Shown: piece after piece, positions 1 through 8,625 of the stretch
How positions within the stretch are numbered: the first letter of the stretch is position 1
How the letters are laid out: every line of letters begins with the position of its first letter
Assembly: GCF_003121585.1 (NCBI RefSeq)
Contig: NZ_QEOO01000050.1
Coordinates: forward strand, 86,723 to 150,722
Direction of reading: 5' to 3'
DNA from: Nocardioides speluncae
GTDB lineage: Bacteria; Actinomycetota; Actinomycetes; Propionibacteriales; Nocardioidaceae
DNA: 64,000 nt
Translations under genes and position numbers: made by a program
Notes under the pieces: model-generated
What the model saw: the letters and a program-made list of their open reading frames with translations, nothing else
Database searches by the model: none
What the model was told of the DNA's origin: nothing

Positions 1-1
1 A

Positions 2-415
2 GAGATCGCGACGCGGTTCGACTTCAAGGGCACCGGCGCGACGATCGAGTGGCAGGGCGAGCAGGCGATCGAGATCACCGCGTCCGCCGACGACCGCGCG
101 AGCGCCGTGCTCGACGTGTTCAAGGGCAAGCTGGTCAAGCGCAACCAGTCGCTGAAGATCCTCGACGCCGGCGAGCCGCGCCAGTCCGGCCAGGTCAGCA
201 AGATCGGGATCGCGCTCAAGGAGGGCATCAGCTCCGAGGACGCCAAGAAGATCTCGAAGCTGATCCGCGACGAGGGCCCCAAGGGCGTCAAGGCGCAGAT
301 CCAGGGCGACGAGCTGCGGATCTCGTCGAAGAAGCGCGACGACCTGCAGGCCGTGCAGGCGCTGGTGCGCGAGCAGGACTACGACTTCGCGGTGCAGTTC
401 ACCAACTACCGCTGA
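2..415 (+). CDS. yajQ: YajQ family cyclic di-GMP/nucleotide-binding protein (C-terminal part)
   Basis: The gene enters from the left edge, so its start lies outside the window. The visible 137 residues carry the conserved YajQ (UPF0234) core, including FDFKG near the left edge, KGKLVKRN, the segment GIALKEGIS and the C-terminal stretch KKRDDLQAV. YajQ proteins have two RNP-like alpha/beta domains; some members bind cyclic di-GMP or RNA, but the role in actinobacteria is not settled. The family is about 160-165 residues long, so only about 25 N-terminal residues are missing. The stop falls beside a perfect palindrome that separates it from the convergent oxidoreductase operon. Confidence 0.93.
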   Translation, partial: EIATRFDFKGTGATIEWQGEQAIEITASADDRASAVLDVFKGKLVKRNQSLKILDAGEPRQSGQVSKIGIALKEGISSEDAKKISKLIRDEGPKGVKAQIQGDELRISSKKRDDLQAVQALVREQDYDFAVQFTNYR

Positions 416-430
416 CCGGCGTACGCCGGT
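415..430. terminator. Short palindrome between convergent genes
   Basis: ACCGGCGTACGCCGGT is a perfect 16-base palindrome that begins at the last base of the yajQ stop codon and ends just before the stop of the convergent iron-sulfur gene. It could form a hairpin in either transcript. There is no U-tract on either side, so the terminator role is inference. Confidence 0.35.
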
Positions 431-436
431 GCCGCC

Positions 437-913
437 TCACATGTTGGCGGCGCCGGCCTTGATCGCCTCCCGGATCCGCGAGTAGGTCCCGCAGCGGCAG
501 ACGTTGCGGATCTCGTCGAGGTCGGCCTCGGTGATCTCGCGGTTCTGCGCGTGCGCCTTGTTGACCAACGCGACCGCCGCCATGATCTGGCCCGGCTGGC
601 AGTAGCCGCACTGAGCCACATCGTGCTCCAGCCACGCCTCCTGCATCGGGTGCAGGTCGCCGGGCGCGGTGTCCGCGAGCCCCTCGATGGTCGTGATCTC
701 GTCGTCCGGGCCGATGTCGGCGACCCGCACCGCGCACGGGTTGAACGCCTTCCCATTGAAGTGCGAGGTGCAGGCCTTGCAGACGTTGATCCCGCAGCCG
801 TACTTCGGCCCGGTCAGCTTGAGTACGTCGCGTAGCACCCACAGCAGCCGGACGTCGTCCTCGACGTCGACGGTGACAGAGGTGCCGTTGACGATGAAGG
901 TGTGCTGGCTCAT
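437..913 (-). CDS. (2Fe-2S)-binding subunit of a xanthine oxidase-family molybdenum hydroxylase (IorA-like)
   Basis: A 158-residue electron-transfer subunit. The N-terminal plant-type ferredoxin domain supplies Cys40, Cys45, Cys48 and Cys60. The C-terminal helical [2Fe-2S] domain has the typical CGYCQPGQ (Cys102, Cys105) and CRCGTY (Cys139, Cys141). This two-cluster arrangement matches the small subunit of isoquinoline 1-oxidoreductase and other aldehyde or heterocycle hydroxylases. The ATG at 913 was chosen because GAGGAG lies about 6 bases upstream and the ferredoxin fold starts at once. Only 10 bases separate it from the large subunit, so the two are surely co-transcribed. The substrate cannot be read from sequence. 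Confidence 0.9.
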   Translation of the reverse strand: MSQHTFIVNGTSVTVDVEDDVRLLWVLRDVLKLTGPKYGCGINVCKACTSHFNGKAFNPCAVRVADIGPDDEITTIEGLADTAPGDLHPMQEAWLEHDVAQCGYCQPGQIMAAVALVNKAHAQNREITEADLDEIRNVCRCGTYSRIREAIKAGAANM

Positions 914-923
914 CGTGATCTCC

Positions 924-3281
924 TCAGAAGGTCCAGTCCAGGCCGTCAGTCGGCGACTGCGGTACGGGCGGGATGAAGGGCTTGACCTCGAAGGAGATCG
1001 GGTCGTCGTGGTTGATCGGGAACCGCTTCGGGACCCGGCCGGTCGCGCGTGCGTAGGCGCAAGCGACCGCGGCCACCGAGCACGCGACGCCGGCCTCACC
1101 GGCACCGCCAGGCTGCTCGCCGTTGGACGGCATCGCGATCGCGGTGAAGTCCGGCGGGATGTTCCACTGCCGGGTGTAGAAGTAGTTGTCCCAGCTCGCC
1201 TCGAGGAAGTGACCCTCCTTGAGGTGCACGCTGCCGGTCAGCGCCATGGCCAGGCCATCGGCGAAGCCGCCCATCATCTGGGCCTCGAGCCCGCGCGGGT
1301 TGATCACGAGTCCGGCGTCGATCGCGATCACCGCCTTGGTCACCCGCGGCCCGCCGACGCCGTCCCGGATCGGGCGGTTCACGGTCTCGGGCCGGCAGTC
1401 GATCTCGACCAGGCAGGCGGTGGAGCCCTTGTACTCCTTGTGGATCGCGATCCCCTGGGCCATGCCGGCCGGCATCGGCCGGCCCCACTTGCCGACCTCG
1501 GCGACCTTCTTCAGGACCGCCTTCGTCCGCGCGTCCTTCAGGGTGCTGAGCCGGAAGGCCAGCGGGTCCTTGCCCATCTTGGCCGCGAGCATGTCGACCA
1601 CCAGCTCGTTGGCGGTCGCCACGTCCGGTGAGTAGATGTTGCGCATCGACCCGGTCTTGAACCGCTGATCGGTCTCGGTCAGGGTCTGGGTGATCAGCCC
1701 GAAGTGGTACGGCAGCTCCTGGGTGAGGGTGAAGATCAGCTCGGCGTACCCGAGGTTGCCCAAGCCGGTCGGAAGCTGGGCGCCGAGCGAGGAGATCATC
1801 TCGCCGAAGCCGTGGGTGAAGTCGGTGGACACCGAGGTGTGCCGCTGCTCGAAGGTGAGCACCTGCCCGCCGAGGTACGTCGCCCGGATCCGCGACGTCG
1901 CCATCGGGTGCATCCGGCCCTGCCGAGGCTCGTCGGCGCGGTGCCACATCAGCTTGACCGGCTTCCCGAACGCCTTGGACGCCCGGGCCGCCTCCACCGC
2001 GTGGTCGGGGAAGAGTTTGTGGCCGAAGGAGCCGCCGCCGGTGATCACGTTGACCTTGACCTGGGTCTGCAGCAGGTCCACCGCCTTCGCGACCTCGACC
2101 TGAGCGACGATCGGCACCTTGAGGCCGGCCCAGATCTCGGCCCGGTCACCGCGCACGTCAGCGATCGCGCAGTACGGCTCCAGTGCGGCGCTGGACTTGA
2201 ACATGAACTCGAAGCTGGCGTTGACCTGCTTGGCCAGCAGCGGCACGTTCGGGACCAGGAGCGGCAGCTCGGCCTTGCGCAGGTTGGCAAGAACCGAGGC
2301 GTCGTCCTGTCCCTCCACGGTGCCCGGGTTCCAGGCGACGTCGAGAGCACGGATGGCGTCGATGCACTGGCCGAACGTCTTGGCGCGGACCGCGACACCG
2401 GTCGGGATGATCGCCACGTCGGTGACCCCGGGCATCGCCTGCACCGTGAGCGTGTTGCGCACCGACTTCGCCGTGCCGTTCAGCGTCGGCGGCCGGCACA
2501 CCATCGTCGGCAGCGCGTCCGGGATGTCGAGGTCCATCGCGAACCGCTTCTTGCCGGTGACGATGTCGTGCGCGTCCACCCGGTTCTGCGGCTTGCCGAC
2601 GACCGTGAACTCCGAGCTGTCCTTGAGGACGATGCCGACAGGCCTGGTCACCGGGCTGGCCGCGATCGGCGCCAGCTCGCCGTACGTGATCGAGGAGCCG
2701 TCGGGCGCCGAGATGACGCCGGCCTTCGAGACCAGCAGCGCGACCACCGAGCCGAGCTGGATCGCGGCCGCCTCGAGCAGCGCCTGCTTCGCGATCGCCG
2801 CGGCCACCCGGATCGGCGTGTACGTCGACACCGTGGTGTTGGAGCCGCCGGTCAGCTGGTTGAACGCCAGTTCGGGGCGGGCCGGCGCCAGGGTCACGTG
2901 CACCTTGTCGACCGGAAGGTCGAGCTCCTCGGCGATGATCATCGCCGTCGAGGTGGTGATGCCCTGGCCGACCTCGGATCGCGGCAGCGCGAACTCCGCC
3001 TCGCCGTTCTCGGTGATCCTGATCGTGATCAGGTTGGCGGTCGGCCGCGCCGCGTCGGTCTGCGCGTCTCCGAGGTCGTAGAGCTCCGGGATCTGCGGGC
3101 CGGACGGGATCATCGCCGCGGCGGGCGAGGAGAGTCCGAGGTCAGCTGCGGCGACCAGCGTGCTGGCCGCCATGACGTAGCCGAGGAAGCCCCGGCGCGA
3201 GACGCCGCCGGCGGGTGCGCCCGCACCTGGTGCGGCGTCACCTCCGGGCAGCGGCTCAGGGATGGGAAGTGCGGGGGTCAC
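924..3281 (-). CDS. Tat-exported molybdopterin-binding subunit, xanthine dehydrogenase family (IorB-like)
   Basis: A 785-residue large subunit that should bind molybdopterin cofactor and hydroxylate an aldehyde or N-heterocycle. The N-terminus carries a twin-arginine signal (SRRGFLG, Arg29-Arg30) followed by a hydrophobic segment ending in an Ala-rich cleavage region, so the folded holoenzyme is expected outside the membrane. Motifs typical of IorB-like subunits include GGGSFGHK, the GSMR segment and, near the C-terminus, GGAGEAGV, which holds the catalytic-glutamate region. The start is GTG with AAGGGA upstream. There is no FAD subunit next door, which fits the isoquinoline-oxidoreductase class, where electrons pass to a membrane acceptor. 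No cofactor-maturation gene is adjacent. Confidence 0.88.
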   Translation of the reverse strand: MTPALPIPEPLPGGDAAPGAGAPAGGVSRRGFLGYVMAASTLVAAADLGLSSPAAAMIPSGPQIPELYDLGDAQTDAARPTANLITIRITENGEAEFALPRSEVGQGITTSTAMIIAEELDLPVDKVHVTLAPARPELAFNQLTGGSNTTVSTYTPIRVAAAIAKQALLEAAAIQLGSVVALLVSKAGVISAPDGSSITYGELAPIAASPVTRPVGIVLKDSSEFTVVGKPQNRVDAHDIVTGKKRFAMDLDIPDALPTMVCRPPTLNGTAKSVRNTLTVQAMPGVTDVAIIPTGVAVRAKTFGQCIDAIRALDVAWNPGTVEGQDDASVLANLRKAELPLLVPNVPLLAKQVNASFEFMFKSSAALEPYCAIADVRGDRAEIWAGLKVPIVAQVEVAKAVDLLQTQVKVNVITGGGSFGHKLFPDHAVEAARASKAFGKPVKLMWHRADEPRQGRMHPMATSRIRATYLGGQVLTFEQRHTSVSTDFTHGFGEMISSLGAQLPTGLGNLGYAELIFTLTQELPYHFGLITQTLTETDQRFKTGSMRNIYSPDVATANELVVDMLAAKMGKDPLAFRLSTLKDARTKAVLKKVAEVGKWGRPMPAGMAQGIAIHKEYKGSTACLVEIDCRPETVNRPIRDGVGGPRVTKAVIAIDAGLVINPRGLEAQMMGGFADGLAMALTGSVHLKEGHFLEASWDNYFYTRQWNIPPDFTAIAMPSNGEQPGGAGEAGVACSVAAVACAYARATGRVPKRFPINHDDPISFEVKPFIPPVPQSPTDGLDWTF

Positions 3282-3446
3282 GAGGGGTCCCTTCGGTGCG
3301 TGGCGACCCGCCGGGGGATGCGAGCCGTTCCACGTGTGTCAGCCGTCACTGTCAGCATTGCCCAGCAGGCCGACCTGACGCCATGTGCAGTCGCCCAAGA
3401 AGTGGCTGCCCGGTCTGTGTAGATTGCCCAACTGCGCCCGCCGGCC

Positions 3447-3770
3447 TCAGGGAATCACGATCCGCATCGCCTCTGAGATCTTCCGCATGGTGGCCGGGGT
3501 CAGTGCGCCAGCCGGTCGAGTGAGGTACCACTCGCGATCGAGCTGCTCAATGTCGTCACACACGACGAAGCCGACGAGCGGGGCGTCGCCGTCCGACAGC
3601 GCAATGATCGTCGGCACTTCGCGCTGGCGTCGGGTGGTCGTCAACCGGGCCGCGAGCACTGACGACAGCGCACGATTGCGGTGGTTGTTGGACACCACCA
3701 CCCAAGGCTTCCGACCGTAGCCCAGGTCGACGAGGTAGACCTGCCCTCGAGCAGGCACAGGCGCGTTCAC
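3447..3770 (-). CDS. PemK/MazF-family endoribonuclease toxin
   Basis: A 107-residue protein opening with RGQVYLVDLGYGRKPWVVVSN, the usual MazF/PemK beginning: the GxVY.VDL strand followed by RP.VVVSN. Later conserved parts are the Thr-rich ARLTTTRR strand and the FVVCDDIEQLDREW segment. Toxins of this family cleave single-stranded RNA at short motifs. Its ATG overlaps the antitoxin stop by four bases (ATGA), the usual translational coupling of antitoxin-first type II modules. The gene is of normal family length and looks intact. Confidence 0.88.
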   Translation of the reverse strand: MNAPVPARGQVYLVDLGYGRKPWVVVSNNHRNRALSSVLAARLTTTRRQREVPTIIALSDGDAPLVGFVVCDDIEQLDREWYLTRPAGALTPATMRKISEAMRIVIP

Positions 3771-4087
3771 TCGTCGTACAGGCGGTCAACGCGATCGGCG
3801 TAGACCTTGCGAGCCGCCCGCCGCTCTGCCGGCGCATCGCCCTCGTCGTAGGTCTCGGCGAGCAGCTCGTACCCTCGGGCAATCGTCTGCTCGCGGAGCG
3901 CCTCCGCGCCGGCCCGGACCAGCATCCGCAGTAGCGCGGCGTCACTCAGGGTCTCGGCCGAGATCGTGAGGCTCTGGCCGGTCAGCCAACGGACCAGCGC
4001 CTCGTGGGCGAGTGAGTTCGGATCGGCGAACTCGCCGATGGTGCGCACGTCCTCGTCGTCGAGGGTCACGCTCAGCCTCTTGGTCAT
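3767..4087 (-). CDS. Antitoxin of the PemK/MazF module
   Basis: About 106 residues. The N-terminus (TKRLSVTLDDEDVRTI) looks like a ribbon-helix-helix strand and helix, which would bind the operator, followed by a charged C-terminal tail likely to wrap the toxin. The ATG at 4087 is preferred to one 21 bases upstream because that one lies within the operator palindrome and would add only Met/Cys/Trp-rich residues. It is translationally coupled to the downstream toxin. The type is assigned mainly from position; the sequence itself is not a well-known antitoxin. Confidence 0.8.
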   Translation of the reverse strand: MTKRLSVTLDDEDVRTIGEFADPNSLAHEALVRWLTGQSLTISAETLSDAALLRMLVRAGAEALREQTIARGYELLAETYDEGDAPAERRAARKVYADRVDRLYDE

Positions 4088-4088
4088 G

Positions 4089-4115
4089 CACCACAACATA
4101 CACCACATTGTGGTG
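4089..4115 (-). promoter_or_regulatory. Probable autoregulatory operator of the toxin-antitoxin pair
   Basis: CACCACATTGTGGTG (4101-4115) is an inverted repeat with 7-base arms, and the half-site CACCACAACA is repeated at 4089-4098, immediately before the antitoxin ATG. Three copies of the CACCACA/TGTGGTG half-site in 27 bases fit cooperative binding by an RHH antitoxin-toxin complex. The binding is inference; the repeats are seen directly. The site also lies between this operon and the divergent secreted hydrolase. Confidence 0.6.
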
Positions 4116-4138
4116 CAAGAGAAGGTGCATCGACACGG

Positions 4139-5743
4139 GTGACCCCCAACTCTTCGGTTCGTTGGTCGGTCATGCGCCGCCTACTTGCCGTCACCTTGCT
4201 GGTCGTGGCCGCCCCGCTCCTCCAGCAGCCGACAGCGGCCGCGGCCACCGCCGACTGCGCCGAGGTCTTCTACCCGTCACTGACCTGGGCCGGGTGCTCG
4301 GCACGCAATGCCGCGGTGTCCACGCAGAACGCCGCCGCACACCTCGACCTCGCGCCGGGCATTGCCGCAGAGACGCTCGCCTACCAGCGGGCCCGCGCCG
4401 CGGCGATCGCTGCCGACCCGGAGCGGCAGCCCAACCCGAACACCTGCACCGCAGCGGTCGTGTGTGCCGTCGACCCGCGGACGAGCGGGTGGACCGAACG
4501 CGGCGGCATCGTCGAGCCGGTGCTCTACACCTCCCGCTCGGGCGCCACCATGTCCGGCCACATCTGGGCGACCTGGGAGGGCCCGGCCAAGCGGCCGGGC
4601 GCGCTCTACATCAACGGCTCGATCCTCGGCTACGAGCAGACCTACTGGTATCTCGCGCAGACGCTCGCCAAGGCCGGCTTCGTGGTGATGACGTTCGACG
4701 CACAGGGCGAGGGCAACTCCGACCAGTTCGGCGAAGCGCCCGACCAGCTGGAGGACGCCTTCGCCGGTACGCCGTTCCTCGGGCCGCTCGGGCCGACCGG
4801 CACCACCGGCGACTTCCTGGGCGGCAACGGCCTGCCCTTCTACGACGGCGGCCAGGACGCGCTCGACTTCTTCCTGTCCACCCCGGAGCGCCCCTTCGTC
4901 CCCCGCAAGAGCCGGAGCACCGGCACCTCGCACGCCGCCAAGCAGGCGCGCCGGGTCGAGGCCGGCCACAACGCGGCGTACAACCCGCTGTGGAGGCTGC
5001 TGGACCGCAGCCGGGTCGGCCTGTCCGGGCACTCCTACGGAGCCGAGGCCACCTCGTGGCTGACGCAGTCCGACCCGCGCGTCGACGCCGGCGTGGCCCA
5101 CGACAACCTGTGCGTGCCGGTCTCACCGTCGCCCGACGAGCTCGAGGCGATCACCAGGCCGAACCCGGACGTCAACTACCTGCCGGGCATGTGGGGGCTG
5201 CCGACGGACTGCTTCGGCGCGCCGAACGGTCCGGCGCCCGCGATCACCAAGCCCGTGCTCGGGATCACCACCGACTACTTCACCGGGATCACGCCGTACC
5301 CCCTGCCGCCGCATCCGCTCGGCAAGGCGCGCGCCTCACAGAAGTACTCCGCCGCGGGCGTCGACACCGGCGCGATCGTGATCCGGGGCGGCACCCACAT
5401 CGACTTCACCGACACGCCGCTGATCGTGCCCGCGACGCTGCGCGGCATCGACCTGATCGCCTGGTACACCACTGCCTGGATGCTGAAGTACGTCGCCCAC
5501 GACCCGGCCGGCGAGCGGATGCTGCTCTCGCACCGCTGGCGCCAGGACCCGGCTGCCGGCGCCGTGGATCCGGCCGGCGACGCCAACATGCTGTCGTGGC
5601 ACTACCGGTCGCGGCTCGACATCACCCGCGACAACGGGACGGCGTACCGCTGCGAGAACCTGCGCCGGGCGTGCGCCGGGATGGTGCCCAAGAGCCAGGA
5701 CGGCTGGGCCGGGGAGTACAGCTTCGTCGGCGCGTCCAGCTGA
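4139..5743 (+). CDS. Secreted alpha/beta hydrolase
   Basis: A 534-residue exported protein. A signal peptide (MRRLLAVTLLVVAAPLL region) ends at an Ala-rich site before a Cys/Pro-rich mature start. The fold is alpha/beta hydrolase: the nucleophile elbow GHSYGAEA places Ser at about residue 299, and a late segment GGTHIDF probably carries the catalytic His. The substrate is unknown; esterase or peptidase activity is possible. The GTG at 4139 has GAGAAGG about 13 bases upstream; the ATG at 4172 gives a cleaner signal peptide but has no clear ribosome site, so either may be used. It is divergent from the toxin-antitoxin pair. Confidence 0.8.
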   Translation: MTPNSSVRWSVMRRLLAVTLLVVAAPLLQQPTAAAATADCAEVFYPSLTWAGCSARNAAVSTQNAAAHLDLAPGIAAETLAYQRARAAAIAADPERQPNPNTCTAAVVCAVDPRTSGWTERGGIVEPVLYTSRSGATMSGHIWATWEGPAKRPGALYINGSILGYEQTYWYLAQTLAKAGFVVMTFDAQGEGNSDQFGEAPDQLEDAFAGTPFLGPLGPTGTTGDFLGGNGLPFYDGGQDALDFFLSTPERPFVPRKSRSTGTSHAAKQARRVEAGHNAAYNPLWRLLDRSRVGLSGHSYGAEATSWLTQSDPRVDAGVAHDNLCVPVSPSPDELEAITRPNPDVNYLPGMWGLPTDCFGAPNGPAPAITKPVLGITTDYFTGITPYPLPPHPLGKARASQKYSAAGVDTGAIVIRGGTHIDFTDTPLIVPATLRGIDLIAWYTTAWMLKYVAHDPAGERMLLSHRWRQDPAAGAVDPAGDANMLSWHYRSRLDITRDNGTAYRCENLRRACAGMVPKSQDGWAGEYSFVGASS

Positions 5744-5840
5744 GGCCGGCAGCCGGGCACGAGCAGAGGCGCGTTCGTGAGCAAGGTGGCGCCGAGCATC
5801 GAGGTGAGCGCGGCAGCTTCCGGCCAGCGAAATAGAAAGG

Positions 5841-5874
5841 GCCCTGGCCGGAGTCTCGGGTCTCCGGCCAGGGC
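5841..5874. terminator. Strong bidirectional hairpin between convergent genes
   Basis: A perfect 13-base-pair stem (GCCCTGGCCGGAG with its complement) encloses an 8-base loop at 5854-5861. An A-rich run precedes it (so CTTTCTATTT follows it on the minus strand). It lies between the convergent hydrolase and cysA and most likely ends both transcripts. Confidence 0.75.
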
Positions 5875-5949
5875 GTGGAAAGAGTTTACATCGCAACTAC
5901 CCCGAGGACACAAATCCGCGTCCACAGGGTCATCCCCAGGTCGCTTTGA

Positions 5950-6936
5950 CTAGCCCGATGTGGCCGCCTTGTCGAGCGCCAGGACGGTGTTCGCGCCCTC
6001 GGCGGGTGCCAGCCAGACGTGGGAGCCGACGTCGAGCCCGAGGGAGCGGGCATGGGTCCGCGTGAGTACGACGACCACCTCCTCGCCGTCGTCGGTCAGC
6101 ACCGTCAGCCGCACCTCGAAGCCGATCCGCAGCACCCGCGACACCTCGCCCTCCTCCGCACCAGCAGAGATCGGGTCGGTCGTGATCTCGATGTCGTGCG
6201 GTCGGACCAGGTGACCACCGAGCGTGGTGACCTCGCCGAGGAAGCCCATGACGAAGTTGTTGGCGGGTTCGTCGTACAGCTGGTCGGGAGTGCCTTTCTG
6301 CTCCACCCGACCCTCGTTGATGACCACGATCTCGTCGGCGACCTCGAGCGCCTCCTCCTGGTCATGGGTCACGAAGATCGTGGTCACGTGCACCTCGTCG
6401 TGTAGCCGCCGCAGCCAGTCGCGGAGCTCCTTGCGGACCTTTGCGTCGAGCGCACCGAACGGCTCGTCGAGCAGCAGTACCGTCGGCTCCACGGCGAGCG
6501 CCCGCGCCAGCGCCATCCGCTGCCGCTGGCCACCCGAGAGCTGCGACGGCAGCCGGTGCGCGAACTGCGACAGGTGCACCAGCTTGAGCAGCTCGTCGAC
6601 CCGGTCGCGCACCTCGGCCTTGGACTTCTTGCGGATCTCCAGGCCGAAGGCGACGTTCTTCGCCACGGTCATGTGCTTGAAGGCGGCGTAGTGCTGGAAC
6701 ACGAAGCCGACGTTGCGCTTCTGCGGCGGCAGCTTGGTGGCGTCGACGCCCTCGATCTCGATCGACCCCGAGTCGGCAGAGTCGAGGCCCGCGATGATCC
6801 GCAGCAGCGTGGACTTGCCACCGCCCGACGGCCCGAGCAGGGCGGTCAGCTGGCCGGTGGGGATGGTGACGTTGACGTCTTCCAGGGCGACGAAGTCGCC
6901 GAACAGCTTGTTGACACCTTTGATGTCGATGCTCAT
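5950..6936 (-). CDS. cysA: Sulfate/thiosulfate ABC transporter ATP-binding protein
   Basis: A 328-residue cytoplasmic ATPase that powers sulfate import. The Walker A motif GPSGGGKS is at residues 35-42, the signature LSGGQ at 133-137, and Walker B LLLDEP at about 154-159, followed by the switch histidine in VTHDQEEA. The C-terminal 90 residues match the short TOBE-like regulatory tail of CysA. It is last in the cysP-cysT-cysW-cysA operon and overlaps cysW by four bases. Order and family agree, so the call is firm; molybdate or thiosulfate could also be carried. Confidence 0.95.
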   Translation of the reverse strand: MSIDIKGVNKLFGDFVALEDVNVTIPTGQLTALLGPSGGGKSTLLRIIAGLDSADSGSIEIEGVDATKLPPQKRNVGFVFQHYAAFKHMTVAKNVAFGLEIRKKSKAEVRDRVDELLKLVHLSQFAHRLPSQLSGGQRQRMALARALAVEPTVLLLDEPFGALDAKVRKELRDWLRRLHDEVHVTTIFVTHDQEEALEVADEIVVINEGRVEQKGTPDQLYDEPANNFVMGFLGEVTTLGGHLVRPHDIEITTDPISAGAEEGEVSRVLRIGFEVRLTVLTDDGEEVVVVLTRTHARSLGLDVGSHVWLAPAEGANTVLALDKAATSG

Positions 6937-7754
6937 TTTGCGGCCTCCTTGGGACGCAACAGGGACACGACGACGATGCAGAGCACGGCCACCGCGGCAA
7001 GAATGAAGGACACGGTGTACGCCGCAGCGTGATCGACCGGGAACGGACTGTTGTGGGCCTCGGTGACGTACTGCGTGGCGGTCTGCGAGTCGCCGGCGAC
7101 GTTGGTGCCGACGATGCGGACCGCGCCGTACTCACCGATCGAGCGCGCCAGGCTCAGCACCACGCCGTACACGACCGCCCACTTGATGCTGGGCAGCGTG
7201 ATCCGCCAGAAGGTCTGCCGGCCGTTGGCGCCCAGCGAGCGGGCGGCCTGTTCCTGGTCGTCGCCGATCTCGGTCAGCACCGGGACGACCTCACGGATCA
7301 CCAGCGGCAGGGCCACGAAACAGGTGGCCATCACCATGCCAGGCGTGTTGAAGATGACGATGAGGCCGTTGGCCTCGAGCGTCGGTCCGAACCAGCCGTC
7401 CAGCCCGTTGTAGACCAGCACCAGCGCGAAGCCGACCACCACCGGCGACACCGACAGCGGTACGTCGATCAGCGCGGAGACCAGGCGCTTGCCCGGGAAC
7501 TCCGAGCGGACCAGCAGCAGCGACATCGTCACGCCGAACACCATGTTGATGAGTACGGCGAGCCCGGCGACCTTGGCGGTCACCAGCAGCGCGTGTGTGA
7601 CCTCGGGGTTCTGCAGCGCGGTCTGGATGTTGTCCAGGCCGCCCTCGAAGGTCTTCTGGGCCACCAGCGCGACCGGCCAGAGCACCAGCATGAACACATA
7701 GCCGCAGACCAGCGTGCCGAGCACGATCCGGAAGAGACGGGGCTCCTTAACCAC
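6933..7754 (-). CDS. cysW: Sulfate ABC transporter permease CysW
   Basis: A 273-residue inner-membrane permease with about six membrane segments. The EAA loop that docks on CysA is visible as DDQEQAARSLGANGRQTFWRI (around residues 140-160). The start is GTG and lies 8 bases inside the end of cysT, so translation is coupled. Together with CysT it forms the heterodimeric channel for sulfate. Confidence 0.93.
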   Translation of the reverse strand: MVKEPRLFRIVLGTLVCGYVFMLVLWPVALVAQKTFEGGLDNIQTALQNPEVTHALLVTAKVAGLAVLINMVFGVTMSLLLVRSEFPGKRLVSALIDVPLSVSPVVVGFALVLVYNGLDGWFGPTLEANGLIVIFNTPGMVMATCFVALPLVIREVVPVLTEIGDDQEQAARSLGANGRQTFWRITLPSIKWAVVYGVVLSLARSIGEYGAVRIVGTNVAGDSQTATQYVTEAHNSPFPVDHAAAYTVSFILAAVAVLCIVVVSLLRPKEAAK

Positions 7755-8625
7755 GACGGCTCACCCGCCTCTGCAAGATGTCGAGTACGACGATCACGAG
7801 CAGCGCGATGGCGAGCATCACCGTCGCGACGGCGGCCGCCGCCGCCGGGTCGTCACCTTCGATGAAGGACAGCACCCGGATCGAGATCACCTCGGTCTTG
7901 TTCGGCAGGTTGCTGGACAGCAGCACCAGCGCGCCGAACTCCGAGATCGCCCGCGCGAACGACAGCGCTGCGCCGGCCGCGATCGCCGGCGTCAGGCTGG
8001 GCAGGATGATCCGGCGGAAGATGGTGAGCCGGCTCGCGCCGAGCGACGCGGCCGCCTCCTCGACGTCGTGGTCGAGCTCTTCCAGCACCGGTTGCACGGT
8101 CCGGACGATGAACGGCAGCGTCACGAACAGGAAGGCCAGCGTGATCGCGCGCTCGTCGGTTGCCCAGTCGAGCGGGATGCCCAGGAGCGGGATCTCCGCG
8201 GTGGACCCGTCGCCGTACAGCGAGACCAGCACCAGGCCCGCGACGATCGTGGGCAGCGCGAACGGGATGTCGATGGCTACGTCGAGCAGCCGCTTGCCGT
8301 AGAACTGGTAGCGGACAAGGACCCAGGCCGTCGCCGTACCCATCACTGCATTGATCAGCGTGACCAGGAAGGCCTGCCACACCGTCAACCTGATAGCTGC
8401 TACCACGTTTTCCGACGTGATCGACTGCCAGAAGCCACTCCACCCGCCACCGGCGGCGGTCGCCACGACCGCCGCCAGCGGGATGAGCACCAGCAGGCTG
8501 AACCACGTCATCGTCACGCCCAACGCCAGGCTGGAAGCCGGCGTCAGCGAGACTGCACCCAGACCGCGACGCGGCCGGCGCGGAGGCGCCGGCCTAGCCG
8601 CGGGAACCGCGGCAGCGGAGGTCAC
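7747..8625 (-). CDS. cysT: Sulfate ABC transporter permease CysT
   Basis: A 292-residue permease paralogous to CysW. After an Ala/Pro/Arg-rich N-terminal extension of about 30 residues there are about six membrane segments. The EAA loop VEEAAASLGASRLTIFRRI is clear at about residues 180-200. The ATG overlaps the stop of the binding-protein gene by four bases. The operon order (binding protein, CysT, CysW, CysA) is the standard one. Confidence 0.93.
   Translation of the reverse strand: MTSAAAVPAARPAPPRRPRRGLGAVSLTPASSLALGVTMTWFSLLVLIPLAAVVATAAGGGWSGFWQSITSENVVAAIRLTVWQAFLVTLINAVMGTATAWVLVRYQFYGKRLLDVAIDIPFALPTIVAGLVLVSLYGDGSTAEIPLLGIPLDWATDERAITLAFLFVTLPFIVRTVQPVLEELDHDVEEAAASLGASRLTIFRRIILPSLTPAIAAGAALSFARAISEFGALVLLSSNLPNKTEVISIRVLSFIEGDDPAAAAAVATVMLAIALLVIVVLDILQRRVSRRG

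Noticed and set aside
924..3422. Long plus-strand open frames opposite the molybdenum hydroxylase genes
   Set aside because: They are Arg/Gly/Asp-rich shadows created by high third-position GC; the minus-strand frames carry the conserved motifs.
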